Assembly (NCBI GenBank): GCA_016709385.1
Contig: JADJMW010000025.1
Coordinates: forward strand, 148,063-212,062
DNA length: 64,000 nucleotides
Direction of reading: 5' to 3'
Source: Candidatus Rubrivivax defluviihabitans
GTDB taxonomy: Bacteria; Pseudomonadota; Gammaproteobacteria; Burkholderiales; Burkholderiaceae_C
Part shown: in pieces, positions 8,906 through 18,365 of the stretch
How the letters are laid out: every line of letters starts with the position of its first letter
Numbering within the stretch: position 1 is the stretch's first letter
Translations under genes and position numbers: made by a program
Notes under the pieces: model-generated
Database searches by the model: none
Told to the model about the DNA's origin: nothing
Seen by the model: only the letters and a program-made list of their open reading frames with translations

Positions 8906-11170
8906 ATGCCCCGCATGGACACACTGCGCCGTACCGTCTCACATTTTTCCGCCCGCGCCGTTTTGGCGGCCGCGGGACTCTGCCTGGCGCCGATCCTGGC
9001 CGTGCCGGCCGCGGCCCAGGCCGGCACCGAGGCCGAGCAAGCTGCCCCGCACCGCCCGCGCATCGGCCTCGTGCTCGGCGGCGGCGGCGCGCGCGGCGCC
9101 GCGCACGTGGGCGTGCTGGAGGTCCTGGAACGCCTGCGCGTGCCGGTGGACTGCGTGGCCGGCACCAGCATGGGCGCGCTGGTGGCCGGCGCCTGGGCCG
9201 CCGGGCTCGCACCCGACGACATGCGGCGCGAACTCGCCAAGGCCGACTGGAACGACATGTTCCAGGACAACCCGGACTATGCCGATCTCAACTACCGCAA
9301 CAAGCAGCTCTCGCGCCGCTATCTGCCCGGCAGCGAGACCGGCATCCGGGGGCTGGAGACGATGGCGCCGCCGGGCGTGGTGTCGGGGCAGAAGATCAAG
9401 CTCTTCTTCAACCACCTCGTGCGCGCCGATTCGGGCGAACGCGAGTTGCAGAACCTGCCGCTGCAGGTGTCGATGATCGCCACCGACATCGGCACCGGCG
9501 AACGCGTGGTGCTGCGCGAGGGCAGCGTCACCCAGGCCATGCGCGCCAGCATGTCGGTGCCGGGGCTGATGGCGCCGCTGGACTACCGCGGCCGCAAGCT
9601 GGTGGACGGCGGCCTGGTGGACAACCTGCCCATCGCCGAGGTACGAGAACGCTGCAAGGCCGAGGTGGTGATCGCCGTCAACGTGGGCTCGCGGCCGCTG
9701 GCGCCGGAGAAAATCGGCGGCCTGCTCAGCATTGCCGAACAGGCCATCGCCCTGCTCACCGAACAGAACGTGCAGGCCTCGCTGGCCCTGCTGCGGCCGG
9801 CCGACGTGTTCATCGAACCCGAGCTGGGCAGCATCACCTCCAGCGATTTCGCGCGCCATGCCGAGGCCGCCCAGCGCGGCCGGGAAGCGGCCGAGACGCT
9901 GGCGCCGCGCCTGCAGCTGCTGGCGCTGGACGAAGCCGCGTATGCCCGCTGGCGCAAGAGCGTGGCGGTGGGCGAACGCGCCGCGCCCACCGTGGACGAG
10001 GTGCAGATCGCCGAGCTCGACCGCGTCAACCCGGCGGTGGTGCAGCGTTACGTGAGCCTGGGCAGCGGCGACCCGCTGGACACCAGCACGCTGAACCGCG
10101 ACCTGCTTCGCGTGTACGGCGATGGCTGGTACCAGAGCGTGGACTACACGCTGCTCGACCAGCGCGGCCGCAAGGTGCTGCGCCTGCTGCCGGTGGAAAA
10201 GAGCTGGGGCCCGGACTATGTGCGCCTGGGCGTACATCTGGAATCCAGCCTCAGCCAGGGGTCCAGCTTCGAGCTGCGCGGGGCCTACCAGAAGACCTGG
10301 CTCAACCCGCTGGGCGGCGAGTTGCTGGCCACCGCCGCACTGGGCACCACCACCGGGCTGGGAGTGGAACTGCACCAGCCGCTGGACGCGGCGCAGCGCG
10401 TTTTCGTGGCCGGCAAGGCCACCTACTGGCGCGAACGCAAGGACTACTTCTACGTGGAGCAGCGCATCGCCGAATACCGCCGCGCCAGCGCCGGCGGCGA
10501 AATCAGTGCGGGCCTGAACTTCAGCCTGCTCGGCCAGGCGCGCCTGGGCTGGCGCGAGACGCGCATCACCAACGAGCTGGAGACTGGCGTGGACATCGCC
10601 GAGCTGCTGAACGGTGGCCGCACCACACGCAGCGGCGGTTGGCTGCTGGCGCTGGACCTGGACCAGTTCGACCGCCTGTATTTCCCGCGTCGCGGCTGGG
10701 CCGTCAATGCCGGCCTGTACGGCAACGAGCGCGACGACTATTCACGGCTGGACCTGCAGGCGCAGGCGGCCTGGCCCTGGCAGAGCTGGGTGCTGGGCAC
10801 GCGGGCGAGCTGGGTCGACTCGCCGCAGGGGCAACTGCCTTTCAACGAGGCCGGCGAGCTGGGCGGCTTCCTCAACCTCAGCGCCTATGCCAGGGGCCAG
10901 CTGGTGGGCGATGGCGTGGCCTACGGTCATGTGCGCGCCGAACGCATCATCGGCAACCTGCCGCTGGGCCTGCGCGGCGACATGCGGCTGGGCATGGCAC
11001 TGGAAGCCGGCCGCGTGGCCCGGCCCTTCACGGTGCAGAAGCGCGACGGCTGGCTGAATTCGCTGACCCTCTACCTGGGTGGCGAAACGCCGCTGGGGCC
11101 GGTGTACGTCGGGCTGGGCGGTGGCAGCGGCGGCGCCGCCAACGCCTACCTGTTCATCGGCACGCCGTGA
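8906..11170 (+). CDS. Patatin-like phospholipase with outer-membrane barrel (PlpD-type, type Vd secretion)
   Basis: 754-residue protein with a signal peptide (about 1-38, ending VPAAAQA), a patatin domain with oxyanion loop GGGGARG (58-64), nucleophile S88 in GTSMG and catalytic D234 in VDGG, a POTRA-like linker around 330-390, and a C-terminal 16-strand BamA/Omp85-like barrel (bacterial surface antigen family). This is the architecture of PlpD from Pseudomonas, a phospholipase A1 carried to the surface by its own barrel. A second Met three codons into the frame is a possible alternative start. The gene is monocistronic; the spacer before it is only 53 bases. Confidence 0.9.
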   Translation: MPRMDTLRRTVSHFSARAVLAAAGLCLAPILAVPAAAQAGTEAEQAAPHRPRIGLVLGGGGARGAAHVGVLEVLERLRVPVDCVAGTSMGALVAGAWAAGLAPDDMRRELAKADWNDMFQDNPDYADLNYRNKQLSRRYLPGSETGIRGLETMAPPGVVSGQKIKLFFNHLVRADSGERELQNLPLQVSMIATDIGTGERVVLREGSVTQAMRASMSVPGLMAPLDYRGRKLVDGGLVDNLPIAEVRERCKAEVVIAVNVGSRPLAPEKIGGLLSIAEQAIALLTEQNVQASLALLRPADVFIEPELGSITSSDFARHAEAAQRGREAAETLAPRLQLLALDEAAYARWRKSVAVGERAAPTVDEVQIAELDRVNPAVVQRYVSLGSGDPLDTSTLNRDLLRVYGDGWYQSVDYTLLDQRGRKVLRLLPVEKSWGPDYVRLGVHLESSLSQGSSFELRGAYQKTWLNPLGGELLATAALGTTTGLGVELHQPLDAAQRVFVAGKATYWRERKDYFYVEQRIAEYRRASAGGEISAGLNFSLLGQARLGWRETRITNELETGVDIAELLNGGRTTRSGGWLLALDLDQFDRLYFPRRGWAVNAGLYGNERDDYSRLDLQAQAAWPWQSWVLGTRASWVDSPQGQLPFNEAGELGGFLNLSAYARGQLVGDGVAYGHVRAERIIGNLPLGLRGDMRLGMALEAGRVARPFTVQKRDGWLNSLTLYLGGETPLGPVYVGLGGGSGGAANAYLFIGTP

Positions 11171-11326
11171 AGCTTCCGGCGGGCCGGCCGCTGCAGGTCG
11201 CGCGTCCGAGCCGGTGTCTCATCCGCTCGGACCCCCATACGACCGGCCGGTTTGAGCCAGCGCAAGTCCGTTCAAAATGATGGGCTCCGGGCCGCCCCGG
11301 TGTCAGCTTCCCGTCCGCGGGCGGAC

Positions 11327-11350
11327 TAGAATGCTGCAGTGCAACAAACA
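11327..11350 (+). promoter_or_regulatory. -10 box and TGCA-rich putative operator upstream of the SDR-phaC pair
   Basis: TAGAAT (11327-11332) is followed by GCTGCAGTGCAACAAACA. TGCA/GCAACAAA-type sequences of this kind are the general style of PhaR operators at PHA genes in Ralstonia and relatives, and the genes downstream are PHA-related. A GGAGG Shine-Dalgarno sequence is at 11356-11360. Promoter call is moderate; the operator call is speculative. Confidence 0.35.
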
Positions 11351-11364
11351 GTACCGGAGGCATT

Positions 11365-12180
11365 ATGGAATTCCTGAACAGAGTGGCCGTCATCACCGGT
11401 GGCGGCAGCGGCATCGGCCGCGCGGTGGCCGCCGCCATGGGGCGGCGCGACATCACGGCGGTGGCGCTGGTGGACGTGAACGATGCGGTGGTGGACGTGG
11501 CCGAGACGCTGAACGTCGAGGCCGGCCGCAGCTTCGCCATTCCCTACAAGGGCGACACCACCGACGAGGCCTTCCGCGCCTCGGTGTTCGACGATATCGG
11601 CCGCCGGCATGGCCGGGTGAGCCTGTGCGTGCCGGCCGCCGGCATCACGCGCGACGACCTGGCGGTGCGCGTGGACAAGAATTCCGGCAAGGCACGCATC
11701 TACCCGGTGGAGCTGTTCAAGCAGGTGGTCGACGTGAACCTCATCGCGCCCGTGTACTGGGCGCTGGAGATGATCGGCCGCGTGGCCGAGGACCGCGCCG
11801 CCAAGGGCCTGAAACGCTGGACGCCCGAAGAAGGCATGCAGGGCTCGGTGGTCTTCATCGGCTCGATCTCGTCACAGGGCAACCGCGGCCAGATCTCGTA
11901 TGCCAGCACCAAGGCGGGGCTGGAGGGCGCCGCGGCCACGATCATGAAGGAAGCCATGTACTACGGCGTGCGCTGCAGCGTCATCCACCCCGGCTTCACC
12001 GATACGCCCATGGTGCGCGCCATGGGCATGGACTACGTGGCCAAGAATATCCTGCCATTCACGCAGCTGGGCCGCCTGATCCAGCCGGCCGAGATTGCCG
12101 ACGCGATCTGCTTCATGCTGGCCAATTCGGCGGTCAGCGGCGAGCTCTGGGTCGACGCCGGCTGGCACGCACCGGCGTAA
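11365..12180 (+). CDS. SDR family NAD(P)-dependent oxidoreductase
   Basis: Classical short-chain dehydrogenase of 271 residues: TGGGSGIG at 11-18 binds the dinucleotide, S167, Y179 and K183 (YASTK) form the catalytic set, and the C-terminus SGELWVDAGW is of the FabG/3-ketoacyl reductase style. It has a GGAGG ribosome site 4 bases before the ATG. It lies 59 bases upstream of the PHA synthase gene in the same direction, so an acetoacetyl-CoA or 3-ketoacyl reductase role in PHA monomer supply is a reasonable inference, but the sequence is not a typical PhaB (which is about 246 residues), so the substrate is unproven. Confidence 0.9.
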   Translation: MEFLNRVAVITGGGSGIGRAVAAAMGRRDITAVALVDVNDAVVDVAETLNVEAGRSFAIPYKGDTTDEAFRASVFDDIGRRHGRVSLCVPAAGITRDDLAVRVDKNSGKARIYPVELFKQVVDVNLIAPVYWALEMIGRVAEDRAAKGLKRWTPEEGMQGSVVFIGSISSQGNRGQISYASTKAGLEGAAATIMKEAMYYGVRCSVIHPGFTDTPMVRAMGMDYVAKNILPFTQLGRLIQPAEIADAICFMLANSAVSGELWVDAGWHAPA

Positions 12181-12239
12181 GGTGCGCGGGCGGACAGACA
12201 ACAATCGAGACAAGACAACCATCGCATCGAGGAGCAGCC

Positions 12240-13985
12240 ATGGCCAAGACGAACAAACCCGCCCCCACCACCGAGGAGGTCGACCGCGACTTCCGCGCCC
12301 AGGTGGCGCAGATGACCTCCGGCCTGGCCCCCACGGCCTTCAGCACCGCCTGGGCCGATTGGATTTCGCACCTGGCGCTGTCGCCTTCCAAGCAGGGCGA
12401 ACTGCAGCGCAATGCGATCATGCGCGCGGGCGACACCTGGATGTTTGCCCTGCGCGCCCTGGCCGGGACACCGGCACCGCCCGCCGAGGGTCTGTCCGGC
12501 GAGGCCGATCGCCGCTTCGCCGGCGAGGCCTGGCAGCAGTTTCCGTTCAACGTGCTGGCGCGCGCCTACCAGAACAACGTGGCGCTGATGAACGAAGCCG
12601 TGCGCGGCGTCAGCGGCGTGAGCGAATACCACACCCAGTTGCTGGAATTCGCCACGCGCATGATGGCCGAGTCGGCGTCGCCCTCGAACGTGCTGGCACT
12701 CAACCCCGAACTGCTGGCGCTGACGAAGGAAGAGCAGGGCCAGAACCTGGTGCGCGGCTTCCAGAACATGGTCGAGGACCTGGGGCGCACGCTCAAGGGC
12801 GCCGCGCCGGCGGGCACCGAGGAATTCGAGGTCGGCCGCAACGTGGCCGTGACGCCGGGCCAGGTGGTGTTCCGCAACGAGCTGATCGAGCTCATCCAGT
12901 ACACGCCGACCACACCCACGGTGCACGCCGAGCCGGTGCTCATCGTGCCGGCGTGGATCATGAAGTACTACATCCTCGACCTGAGCCCGCGCAACTCGAT
13001 GGTCAAGTTCCTGGTCGACCAGGGCCACACGGTGTTCATGATGTCGTGGAAGAACCCGACCGAGAAGGACCGTGACCTGGGCATGGACGACTACGTGCAC
13101 CAGGGTTTCATGGCCGCGCTGGACGCCGTTTCCGCCATCGTGCCCAAGCGCAAGGTGCAGGCCGTGGGCTACTGCATCGGCGGCACGCTGCTGGCCATCG
13201 CCGCGGCGGCGCTGGCGCGCGACAAGGACGAGCGGCTGGGCTCGATCACCATGTTCGCCGCGCAGGTGGACTTCTCCGAGCCGGGCGAGCTGGCGTTCTT
13301 CATCAACCCCAGCCAGCTGGCGATGCTGGAAGCCACGATGCACAAGAAGGGCGTGCTGGAAAGCAAGCAGATGGGCGGTGCCTTCGCCATGCTGCGCGCG
13401 CGAGACCTGCTGTGGCAGCCCATCGTCAACCAGTACCTGAAGGGCCAGCGCGACCGCATGATCGACCTCATGGCCTGGAATGCCGACGGCACGCGCATGC
13501 CCTGGCGCATGCACTCGGAATACCTGTACCGGCTGTACCTGGACAACGAACTGTCCACCAACCGCTTCCCGGTCGGCGGCAAGCTGATCCGGCTGTCGGA
13601 CATCGGCGTGCCGATGTTCGTCGTGGGCACCGAGGCCGATCACGTGGCGCCGTGGAAGTCGGTCTACAAGGTCGACAACCTGGTGCGCTCCGACGACCTC
13701 ACGTTCCTGCTCACCGCCGGCGGCCACAACGCCGGCATCGTGGCCGGGCCGGTGCACCCCAAGCGCCACTACCGCATGCGCACGCGCCGGCTGGCCGACC
13801 CGCACCTGGCGCCCGAGGACTGGATGGAGGCTGCGCCGAAATCCGAAGGTTCGTGGTGGCCCGCGTGGCAAGGCTGGCTGGCCGCGCACAGCAGCGGCAA
13901 GACCAAGCCGCCGGCGATGGGCGCGCCCGGCAAGGGCTACGACGTGGTCGAGGACGCGCCTGGCAAATACGTGCGGCAGCGATAG
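12240..13985 (+). CDS. phaC: Class I poly(3-hydroxyalkanoate) synthase
   Basis: Polymerises 3-hydroxyacyl-CoA into PHA at the granule surface. 581 residues, within the class I range. The lipase-like box GYCIGG carries the nucleophile C312; D467 (GTEADHVAPW) and H496 (GGHNAGIV) complete the triad. The PhaC N-terminal domain fills the first 190 residues. The ATG at 12240 is preceded by GAGGAG 8 bases upstream; the open frame continues upstream through the SDR gene but that part is a shadow. phaA and phaP are not adjacent, unlike phaCAB operons; another PHA-system gene lies at 25.9 kb. Confidence 0.95.
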   Translation: MAKTNKPAPTTEEVDRDFRAQVAQMTSGLAPTAFSTAWADWISHLALSPSKQGELQRNAIMRAGDTWMFALRALAGTPAPPAEGLSGEADRRFAGEAWQQFPFNVLARAYQNNVALMNEAVRGVSGVSEYHTQLLEFATRMMAESASPSNVLALNPELLALTKEEQGQNLVRGFQNMVEDLGRTLKGAAPAGTEEFEVGRNVAVTPGQVVFRNELIELIQYTPTTPTVHAEPVLIVPAWIMKYYILDLSPRNSMVKFLVDQGHTVFMMSWKNPTEKDRDLGMDDYVHQGFMAALDAVSAIVPKRKVQAVGYCIGGTLLAIAAAALARDKDERLGSITMFAAQVDFSEPGELAFFINPSQLAMLEATMHKKGVLESKQMGGAFAMLRARDLLWQPIVNQYLKGQRDRMIDLMAWNADGTRMPWRMHSEYLYRLYLDNELSTNRFPVGGKLIRLSDIGVPMFVVGTEADHVAPWKSVYKVDNLVRSDDLTFLLTAGGHNAGIVAGPVHPKRHYRMRTRRLADPHLAPEDWMEAAPKSEGSWWPAWQGWLAAHSSGKTKPPAMGAPGKGYDVVEDAPGKYVRQR

Positions 13986-14105
13986 GGCAGGGGTCGAGAC
14001 GCGCCGCCAGCGCCGCTTCCTCGGTCCGCCGACGTGTGGCGGCAATGAGCAACGGCACCGCTTCTGACGGTGCACAGTGCACGGGAACGCCATGCCGCTG
14101 CAGGG

Positions 14106-15629
14106 TCAGCGCAGCCCGAAGAAGTCGCGAATGCGTTGCAGGATGGCGGCCCCGTGCCGGGCGCGCTCGCTCTCGCCTGGGGCATTGGCGAGCGCGTTCT
14201 TCAGTGCCTCGTTCTGCTGCAGTCGCTGCGCCAGGATGTGCGACATGCTGTCGGCGATGGCGTGACGCTGGTGCAGGATGTCCTCGAAGCTGGACTTGTC
14301 CAGCCGGTAGCATTCGACATCGCTGGTCGCCACCACGTTGGCGGAGCGTGGCGCCCCGGTCATCAGCCCCATCTCGCCGAAGGTGCTTCCAGGCGACAGG
14401 CGCGTCAGCACGCGCCTCTCCCCGGTCGGGGCCTCCCACACCACGTCGGCCTGTCCGCTGGCGATGATGTAGAGCCAGTGCGCTTCGGCCCCCTGCCGGG
14501 TCATCACGTCGCCGCGCGCGAAGGGCGCATGCACCAGGCGTTCGGCGATCGTCTGGCGCTCGCGTTCGTCCAGCGAGGCGAAGAGATCGATGTCCGCCAG
14601 CGCCTTCAGCCGTCTGGCCAGTTCACGCTGCCGCACCGCCTGTCGATGCGCCTCGCTCTCCTGCACCAGGTGGACCGCCTGATCCGGCAGCGCGATGCGC
14701 CAGCCGTGGCGCTGGAGGGCGGCCAGCAGGTGGGTGCGCACCGCCGAGTCGGTGGCGTCGTCGTCGCGCGGGTCGGTCAGCCAGTAGCGCAAGGCATAGC
14801 GCACCGAACCGGGCGCGAAGTCCATCGCCACGCAGGACGGGGCCGGTTCGCGCGCGACGTGGGTGATCTCGGCGTCGGTGATGGCATGCTCGGCGGCGGC
14901 GATGACCTGCGACGGGCTGACCTCGTAGTCGATGTTGAACCCGACCCAGCGGCGCCAGCCGCCCGTGCCCAGCGCCTTGTCGCCGAGGACCGTGGACCTG
15001 GTCTTCATCAGCTGCGCGTTCGGCACCACCACCCTCTCGCCGTTGCGCGTGAGCAGCGCGGTATAACGCCACTGGATCTCGACGACGCGGCCGCAGACGT
15101 CGTCCAGCCTGACCCAGTCGCCGATCTCGAGCGAGTCGTCGAGCTGCAGCGCCAGTCCGCCGAGGATGTTGCCCAGCGTGTCCTGCATGGCAAAGGCGAT
15201 CACGGCCGTGATGACCGCCGAGGTCGCCACCAGGCTGGACAGCTCGACCCCGGCCAACGACAGCCGGACCATGCCCCACAGCAGATAGCCGCCGATGACG
15301 GCGATGTCCTCGACGATGCGCGGCGTGGGCAGGCGCAGCACCGGCAGCAGCACCCGGAACAGCGTCAGTCCGGACAGGCGGATCAGCACCACCCCCAGCC
15401 CCAGCACCGCCGCCTGGTGCAGGCCGCCGGCGACGGCCGGCTGCTGGCGTGCCGAAAGGACCGCCGCCACGACGTCGAGCAGCAGAAAGAAAGCCGCCAG
15501 GAGCAGCGAGTGCCGGACGATCGCCCGGCCGCCGGCCATGAAGCGGTAGAGCACCGCCGCGAACGCCAGCACCGCGCCCCACGCATGGGGCGTCTGTTCG
15601 TGCCAGAGGGCGGCGATCACTTCGTTCAT
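14106..15629 (-). CDS. MscS-family channel with C-terminal cyclic-nucleotide-binding domain
   Basis: 507-residue inner-membrane channel. Four or so hydrophobic segments fill residues 1-160, ending in the pore helix and the MscS beta domain (FAMQDTLGNILGGLALQLDDSLEIGDWVRL, then VVVPNAQLM). Residues about 345-480 form a cNMP-binding domain with phosphate-binding cassette FGEMGLMTGAPRSA, keeping the Glu and Arg that contact the nucleotide. This is the bacterial bCNG architecture. The ATG at 15629 is used because upstream codons would run into the neighbouring gene, which ends at 15661 on the same strand. Likely gated or modulated by cAMP; a cyclase is encoded 1.7 kb away. Confidence 0.9.
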   Translation of the reverse strand: MNEVIAALWHEQTPHAWGAVLAFAAVLYRFMAGGRAIVRHSLLLAAFFLLLDVVAAVLSARQQPAVAGGLHQAAVLGLGVVLIRLSGLTLFRVLLPVLRLPTPRIVEDIAVIGGYLLWGMVRLSLAGVELSSLVATSAVITAVIAFAMQDTLGNILGGLALQLDDSLEIGDWVRLDDVCGRVVEIQWRYTALLTRNGERVVVPNAQLMKTRSTVLGDKALGTGGWRRWVGFNIDYEVSPSQVIAAAEHAITDAEITHVAREPAPSCVAMDFAPGSVRYALRYWLTDPRDDDATDSAVRTHLLAALQRHGWRIALPDQAVHLVQESEAHRQAVRQRELARRLKALADIDLFASLDERERQTIAERLVHAPFARGDVMTRQGAEAHWLYIIASGQADVVWEAPTGERRVLTRLSPGSTFGEMGLMTGAPRSANVVATSDVECYRLDKSSFEDILHQRHAIADSMSHILAQRLQQNEALKNALANAPGESERARHGAAILQRIRDFFGLR

Positions 15630-15660
15630 GGGCGTGCGGAAGGTGTGCCGGACGGTGCGC

Positions 15661-17172
15661 CTACTGTTTCCTGTCGCGTCTCCTGCCCACATGCGCCAGG
15701 GCCTGCTCGACCGCTTCGCACAAGGTCTTCAGCACCTTGACGCGGGCGTGGTACTTGTTGTTCGCCTCGACCAGGGTCCACGGCGTCGTCGCGGTCGAGG
15801 TTCGGTCCACCATGTCGCACACCGCGGCCTCGTAGGCTTCCCAGTGCTCGCGGTTGCGCCAGTCTTCGTCGGTGATCTTGAAGCGCTTGAAGGCCACCGT
15901 CTCGCGCTGCTTGAAGCGCCGGTACTGCTCGTCCTTGGTGATCACCAGCCAGAACTTGGCCAACACCACCCGGTGCTGCAGCAGCGAATGCTCGAAGTCG
16001 TTGATCTCGCCGTAGGCGCGCATCCAGTCGGCCTCTGTGCACAGGCCCTCGACGCGCTCGACCAGCACGCGACCGTACCAGGAGCGGTCGAAGAGCGCGA
16101 AGTGGCCGCGCCGCGGCAGGCGGCGCCAGAAGCGCCACAGGTAGGGCTGCGCACGCTCCTCCTCGGTGGGTGCCGCGACCGGGATGCTCTCGCAGTAGCG
16201 CGCGTCCAGCGCGCGCGTGACGCGCCGGATGGCGCCGCCCTTGCCGGCGCCGTCGTTGCCTTCGAAGACGGCCACCGCCGACAGCGCCTTGAACCGCGGG
16301 TCGCGCGCGGCGAGGTTCAGGCGACGTTGCCACTTCTCCAGATCGCGTTCGTAAGCGGGCTTGCCCATGGGCTGGTCGAGGTGCAGCGCGGTCAGGACAT
16401 TGAGCCGGTCGGCCGCCGCCGGAAGAGAGGGTGTCCTGGGGCCACTAGCCGCGGCCGGTACTTCGTCCAGCCGCTGGCGCATCGCGGCCAGCAGGTGGCG
16501 GCCGACGGCGAGCGCCCGGTAGCGCGGATCGGCCGCCGGCACCACGATCCACGGCGCCTGCGCCGTCGAAGTCTGGCGCACGAAGGGTTCGCAGACCTCG
16601 ACGAAGCGGTCGTACAGCTTGAAGTATGCCCATTCGGTTTCGGTCACCCGCCAGCGGGTGTCGGGGTCCTTCTCGAGCGACTTCAGGCGCGTTTTCTGCT
16701 GCGCCTTCGAGAGGTGGAACCAGTATTTCACCAGCAGCACCCCCTCGTCGCACAGCATCCTCTCCAGGCGCTGGATCTCGGCCATCGCGTCGGTGAAGTC
16801 GCCGTCGTCGATCTCGCCCATGACCCGGCGGACGATCGGCATCGTGTGCCAGGCACCGAAGAATATGCCGATCTGCCCCTTGGGCGGCAAGGCCCGCCAG
16901 AAGCGCCATTGGGCGGGCCGTTCGGCCTCTTCGGTCGACGGCGGACCGAAGGCGGTGGTCCGGATGTGGCGGGGATCCATCCACTCGTTGAGAAGATTGA
17001 CGGTTTCGCCCTTGCCGGCGCCTTCGACGCCCGCAATCAGGATCAACACCGGGAAGCGGCCGGCGAGCCCGAGCTCGTACTGTGCGTCCAGCAAGGCGGC
17101 CCGCAGATGCGCCTGCTCGCGCTCGTAGCTGGCCTTGCCGACCCGGTGCTCGAGGCTTGCGGATTCGAACAT
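15661..17172 (-). CDS. pap: Polyphosphate:AMP phosphotransferase (two-domain PPK2, class II)
   Basis: Uses polyphosphate to convert AMP to ADP. 503 residues with two tandem PPK2 domains. The N-terminal copy has Walker A GVEGAGKG and a partly degraded second motif (FFGAWH); the C-terminal copy has EGNDGAGKGG and the full DRSWYGR motif, so it is probably the active half. The two-domain layout and length match Acinetobacter/Pseudomonas PAP rather than single-domain PPK2. Start MFESASLEHRVGK at ATG 17172. It is divergent from the cyclase-FHA gene (145 bases) and 31 bases upstream of the cNMP-binding MscS gene, probably one transcript with it. Confidence 0.93.
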   Translation of the reverse strand: MFESASLEHRVGKASYEREQAHLRAALLDAQYELGLAGRFPVLILIAGVEGAGKGETVNLLNEWMDPRHIRTTAFGPPSTEEAERPAQWRFWRALPPKGQIGIFFGAWHTMPIVRRVMGEIDDGDFTDAMAEIQRLERMLCDEGVLLVKYWFHLSKAQQKTRLKSLEKDPDTRWRVTETEWAYFKLYDRFVEVCEPFVRQTSTAQAPWIVVPAADPRYRALAVGRHLLAAMRQRLDEVPAAASGPRTPSLPAAADRLNVLTALHLDQPMGKPAYERDLEKWQRRLNLAARDPRFKALSAVAVFEGNDGAGKGGAIRRVTRALDARYCESIPVAAPTEEERAQPYLWRFWRRLPRRGHFALFDRSWYGRVLVERVEGLCTEADWMRAYGEINDFEHSLLQHRVVLAKFWLVITKDEQYRRFKQRETVAFKRFKITDEDWRNREHWEAYEAAVCDMVDRTSTATTPWTLVEANNKYHARVKVLKTLCEAVEQALAHVGRRRDRKQ

Positions 17173-17317
17173 GGTGCGGCCAATCTGGCACGGCGGCCCA
17201 CACCGCGCATGGACCCAGATCAAGGCGGGATCACGCGCCGGACGCCGCAGCAGATTAAGCAGGATCAAGGGGCGGCAGGCCCGGAGGGAGAATCATTCAC
17301 CGAAAAGGGGGTGTGCA

Positions 17318-18220
17318 ATGGAATGTGCCGTCCTGTTCGCCGACGTCGCCGGCAGCACGGCGCTGTACGAGGTGCTGGGCGACGAGCGTGCCTTCGCGCT
17401 GATCGAGGATTGCCTGTCGACGATGTCCGTCTGCACGGTCGAACTCCGTGGCCGCGTGATCAAGACGATCGGCGACGCGGTGATGTCGGTCTTCCACACC
17501 GCCGACGATGCCGCCGCTGCGGCGGCCGAGATGCAGTTGCGGGTCGACCGGCTGGGGCCCGCGGTGGGCCGGTCCCTGGGCCTGCGCATCGGGTTCCACT
17601 TCGGCCCGGTGGTGGCGCACGAAGAGGACGTCTTCGGCGACGCCGTCAACCTGGCCTCGCGGCTGTGCGACCTGGCGTCCAAGGGCCAGACCGTCACCGA
17701 CGAGGACACCGCCCGCAGGCTGTCGGACCGCTATGCGCCCAGCCTGCGCAAGCTCTTCTCCGTCCCCGTGAAGGGCAAGGCGCAGGAGGTGGCGCTGATC
17801 GAATTGGCGTGGCAGCCCGCCACCGAGGATCGGACCCTGATCGTCGGCGCGCACGCGCGGGCCGACGGCGGTCAGGCCCTGCTGGAGCTCGATCTCGACG
17901 GCGTGCAGGTCGAGATGGGACCGCAGCGCCGCAAGGTGACGATCGGCCGCGACCTGGAGGCGGATTTCACCATCCGCGACCGCAGCGTGTCGCGCGCGCA
18001 CGCCATGATCGAACGCCGGCGCGAACGCTTCGTGCTGGTCGACCACAGTTCGAACGGCAGCTTCGTCACCTTCGAAGGCCGGCCGGAGACGAGGGTCCAC
18101 CACGAGGAACTGACCCTGGTGGGGCACGGCTGGCTCGCCTTCGGCCAGCCTCGCGCCGAAGCGGTGCAGGTGGTGAAATTCCGTTGCGTGGATGGCGGGC
18201 CGCCGGAGTCGAAGGCGTAG
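17318..18220 (+). CDS. Class III adenylate/guanylate cyclase with C-terminal FHA domain
   Basis: 300-residue soluble protein. The catalytic domain (about 1-165) has both metal aspartates (D9 in FADVAGST, D53 in KTIGDAVM), the base-selecting K49 and D104, and transition-state N111 and R115 (GDAVNLASRL), so it should be an active adenylate cyclase. Residues about 195-290 are an FHA phosphothreonine-binding domain with IGR, SRAHAMI and SSNGSFV motifs. The cyclase domain begins almost at the first residue. This pairing suggests control by Ser/Thr phosphorylation. It is divergent from the PAP/MscS-cNMP genes. Confidence 0.92.
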   Translation: MECAVLFADVAGSTALYEVLGDERAFALIEDCLSTMSVCTVELRGRVIKTIGDAVMSVFHTADDAAAAAAEMQLRVDRLGPAVGRSLGLRIGFHFGPVVAHEEDVFGDAVNLASRLCDLASKGQTVTDEDTARRLSDRYAPSLRKLFSVPVKGKAQEVALIELAWQPATEDRTLIVGAHARADGGQALLELDLDGVQVEMGPQRRKVTIGRDLEADFTIRDRSVSRAHAMIERRRERFVLVDHSSNGSFVTFEGRPETRVHHEELTLVGHGWLAFGQPRAEAVQVVKFRCVDGGPPESKA

Positions 18221-18365
18221 CGAACCGATAGGCGAGGAGAGAGGCCAATGGGCCAGATCCGCCATGAGATGCGCGGCGCTGCACGGTCGCAGGCCTGTTT
18301 GCGGGTCACGAAGCCCGCAGGCCAGGCAGGGGTTTATCCGGGCTCGGGCCGCGGAGGGGCCCTTC

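Noticed and set aside
15630..15692. Longer N-terminus of the MscS-cNMP channel
   Set aside because: The extra 21 residues are Arg-rich and run into the PAP gene's stop region; the ATG at 15629 gives the usual hydrophobic start.
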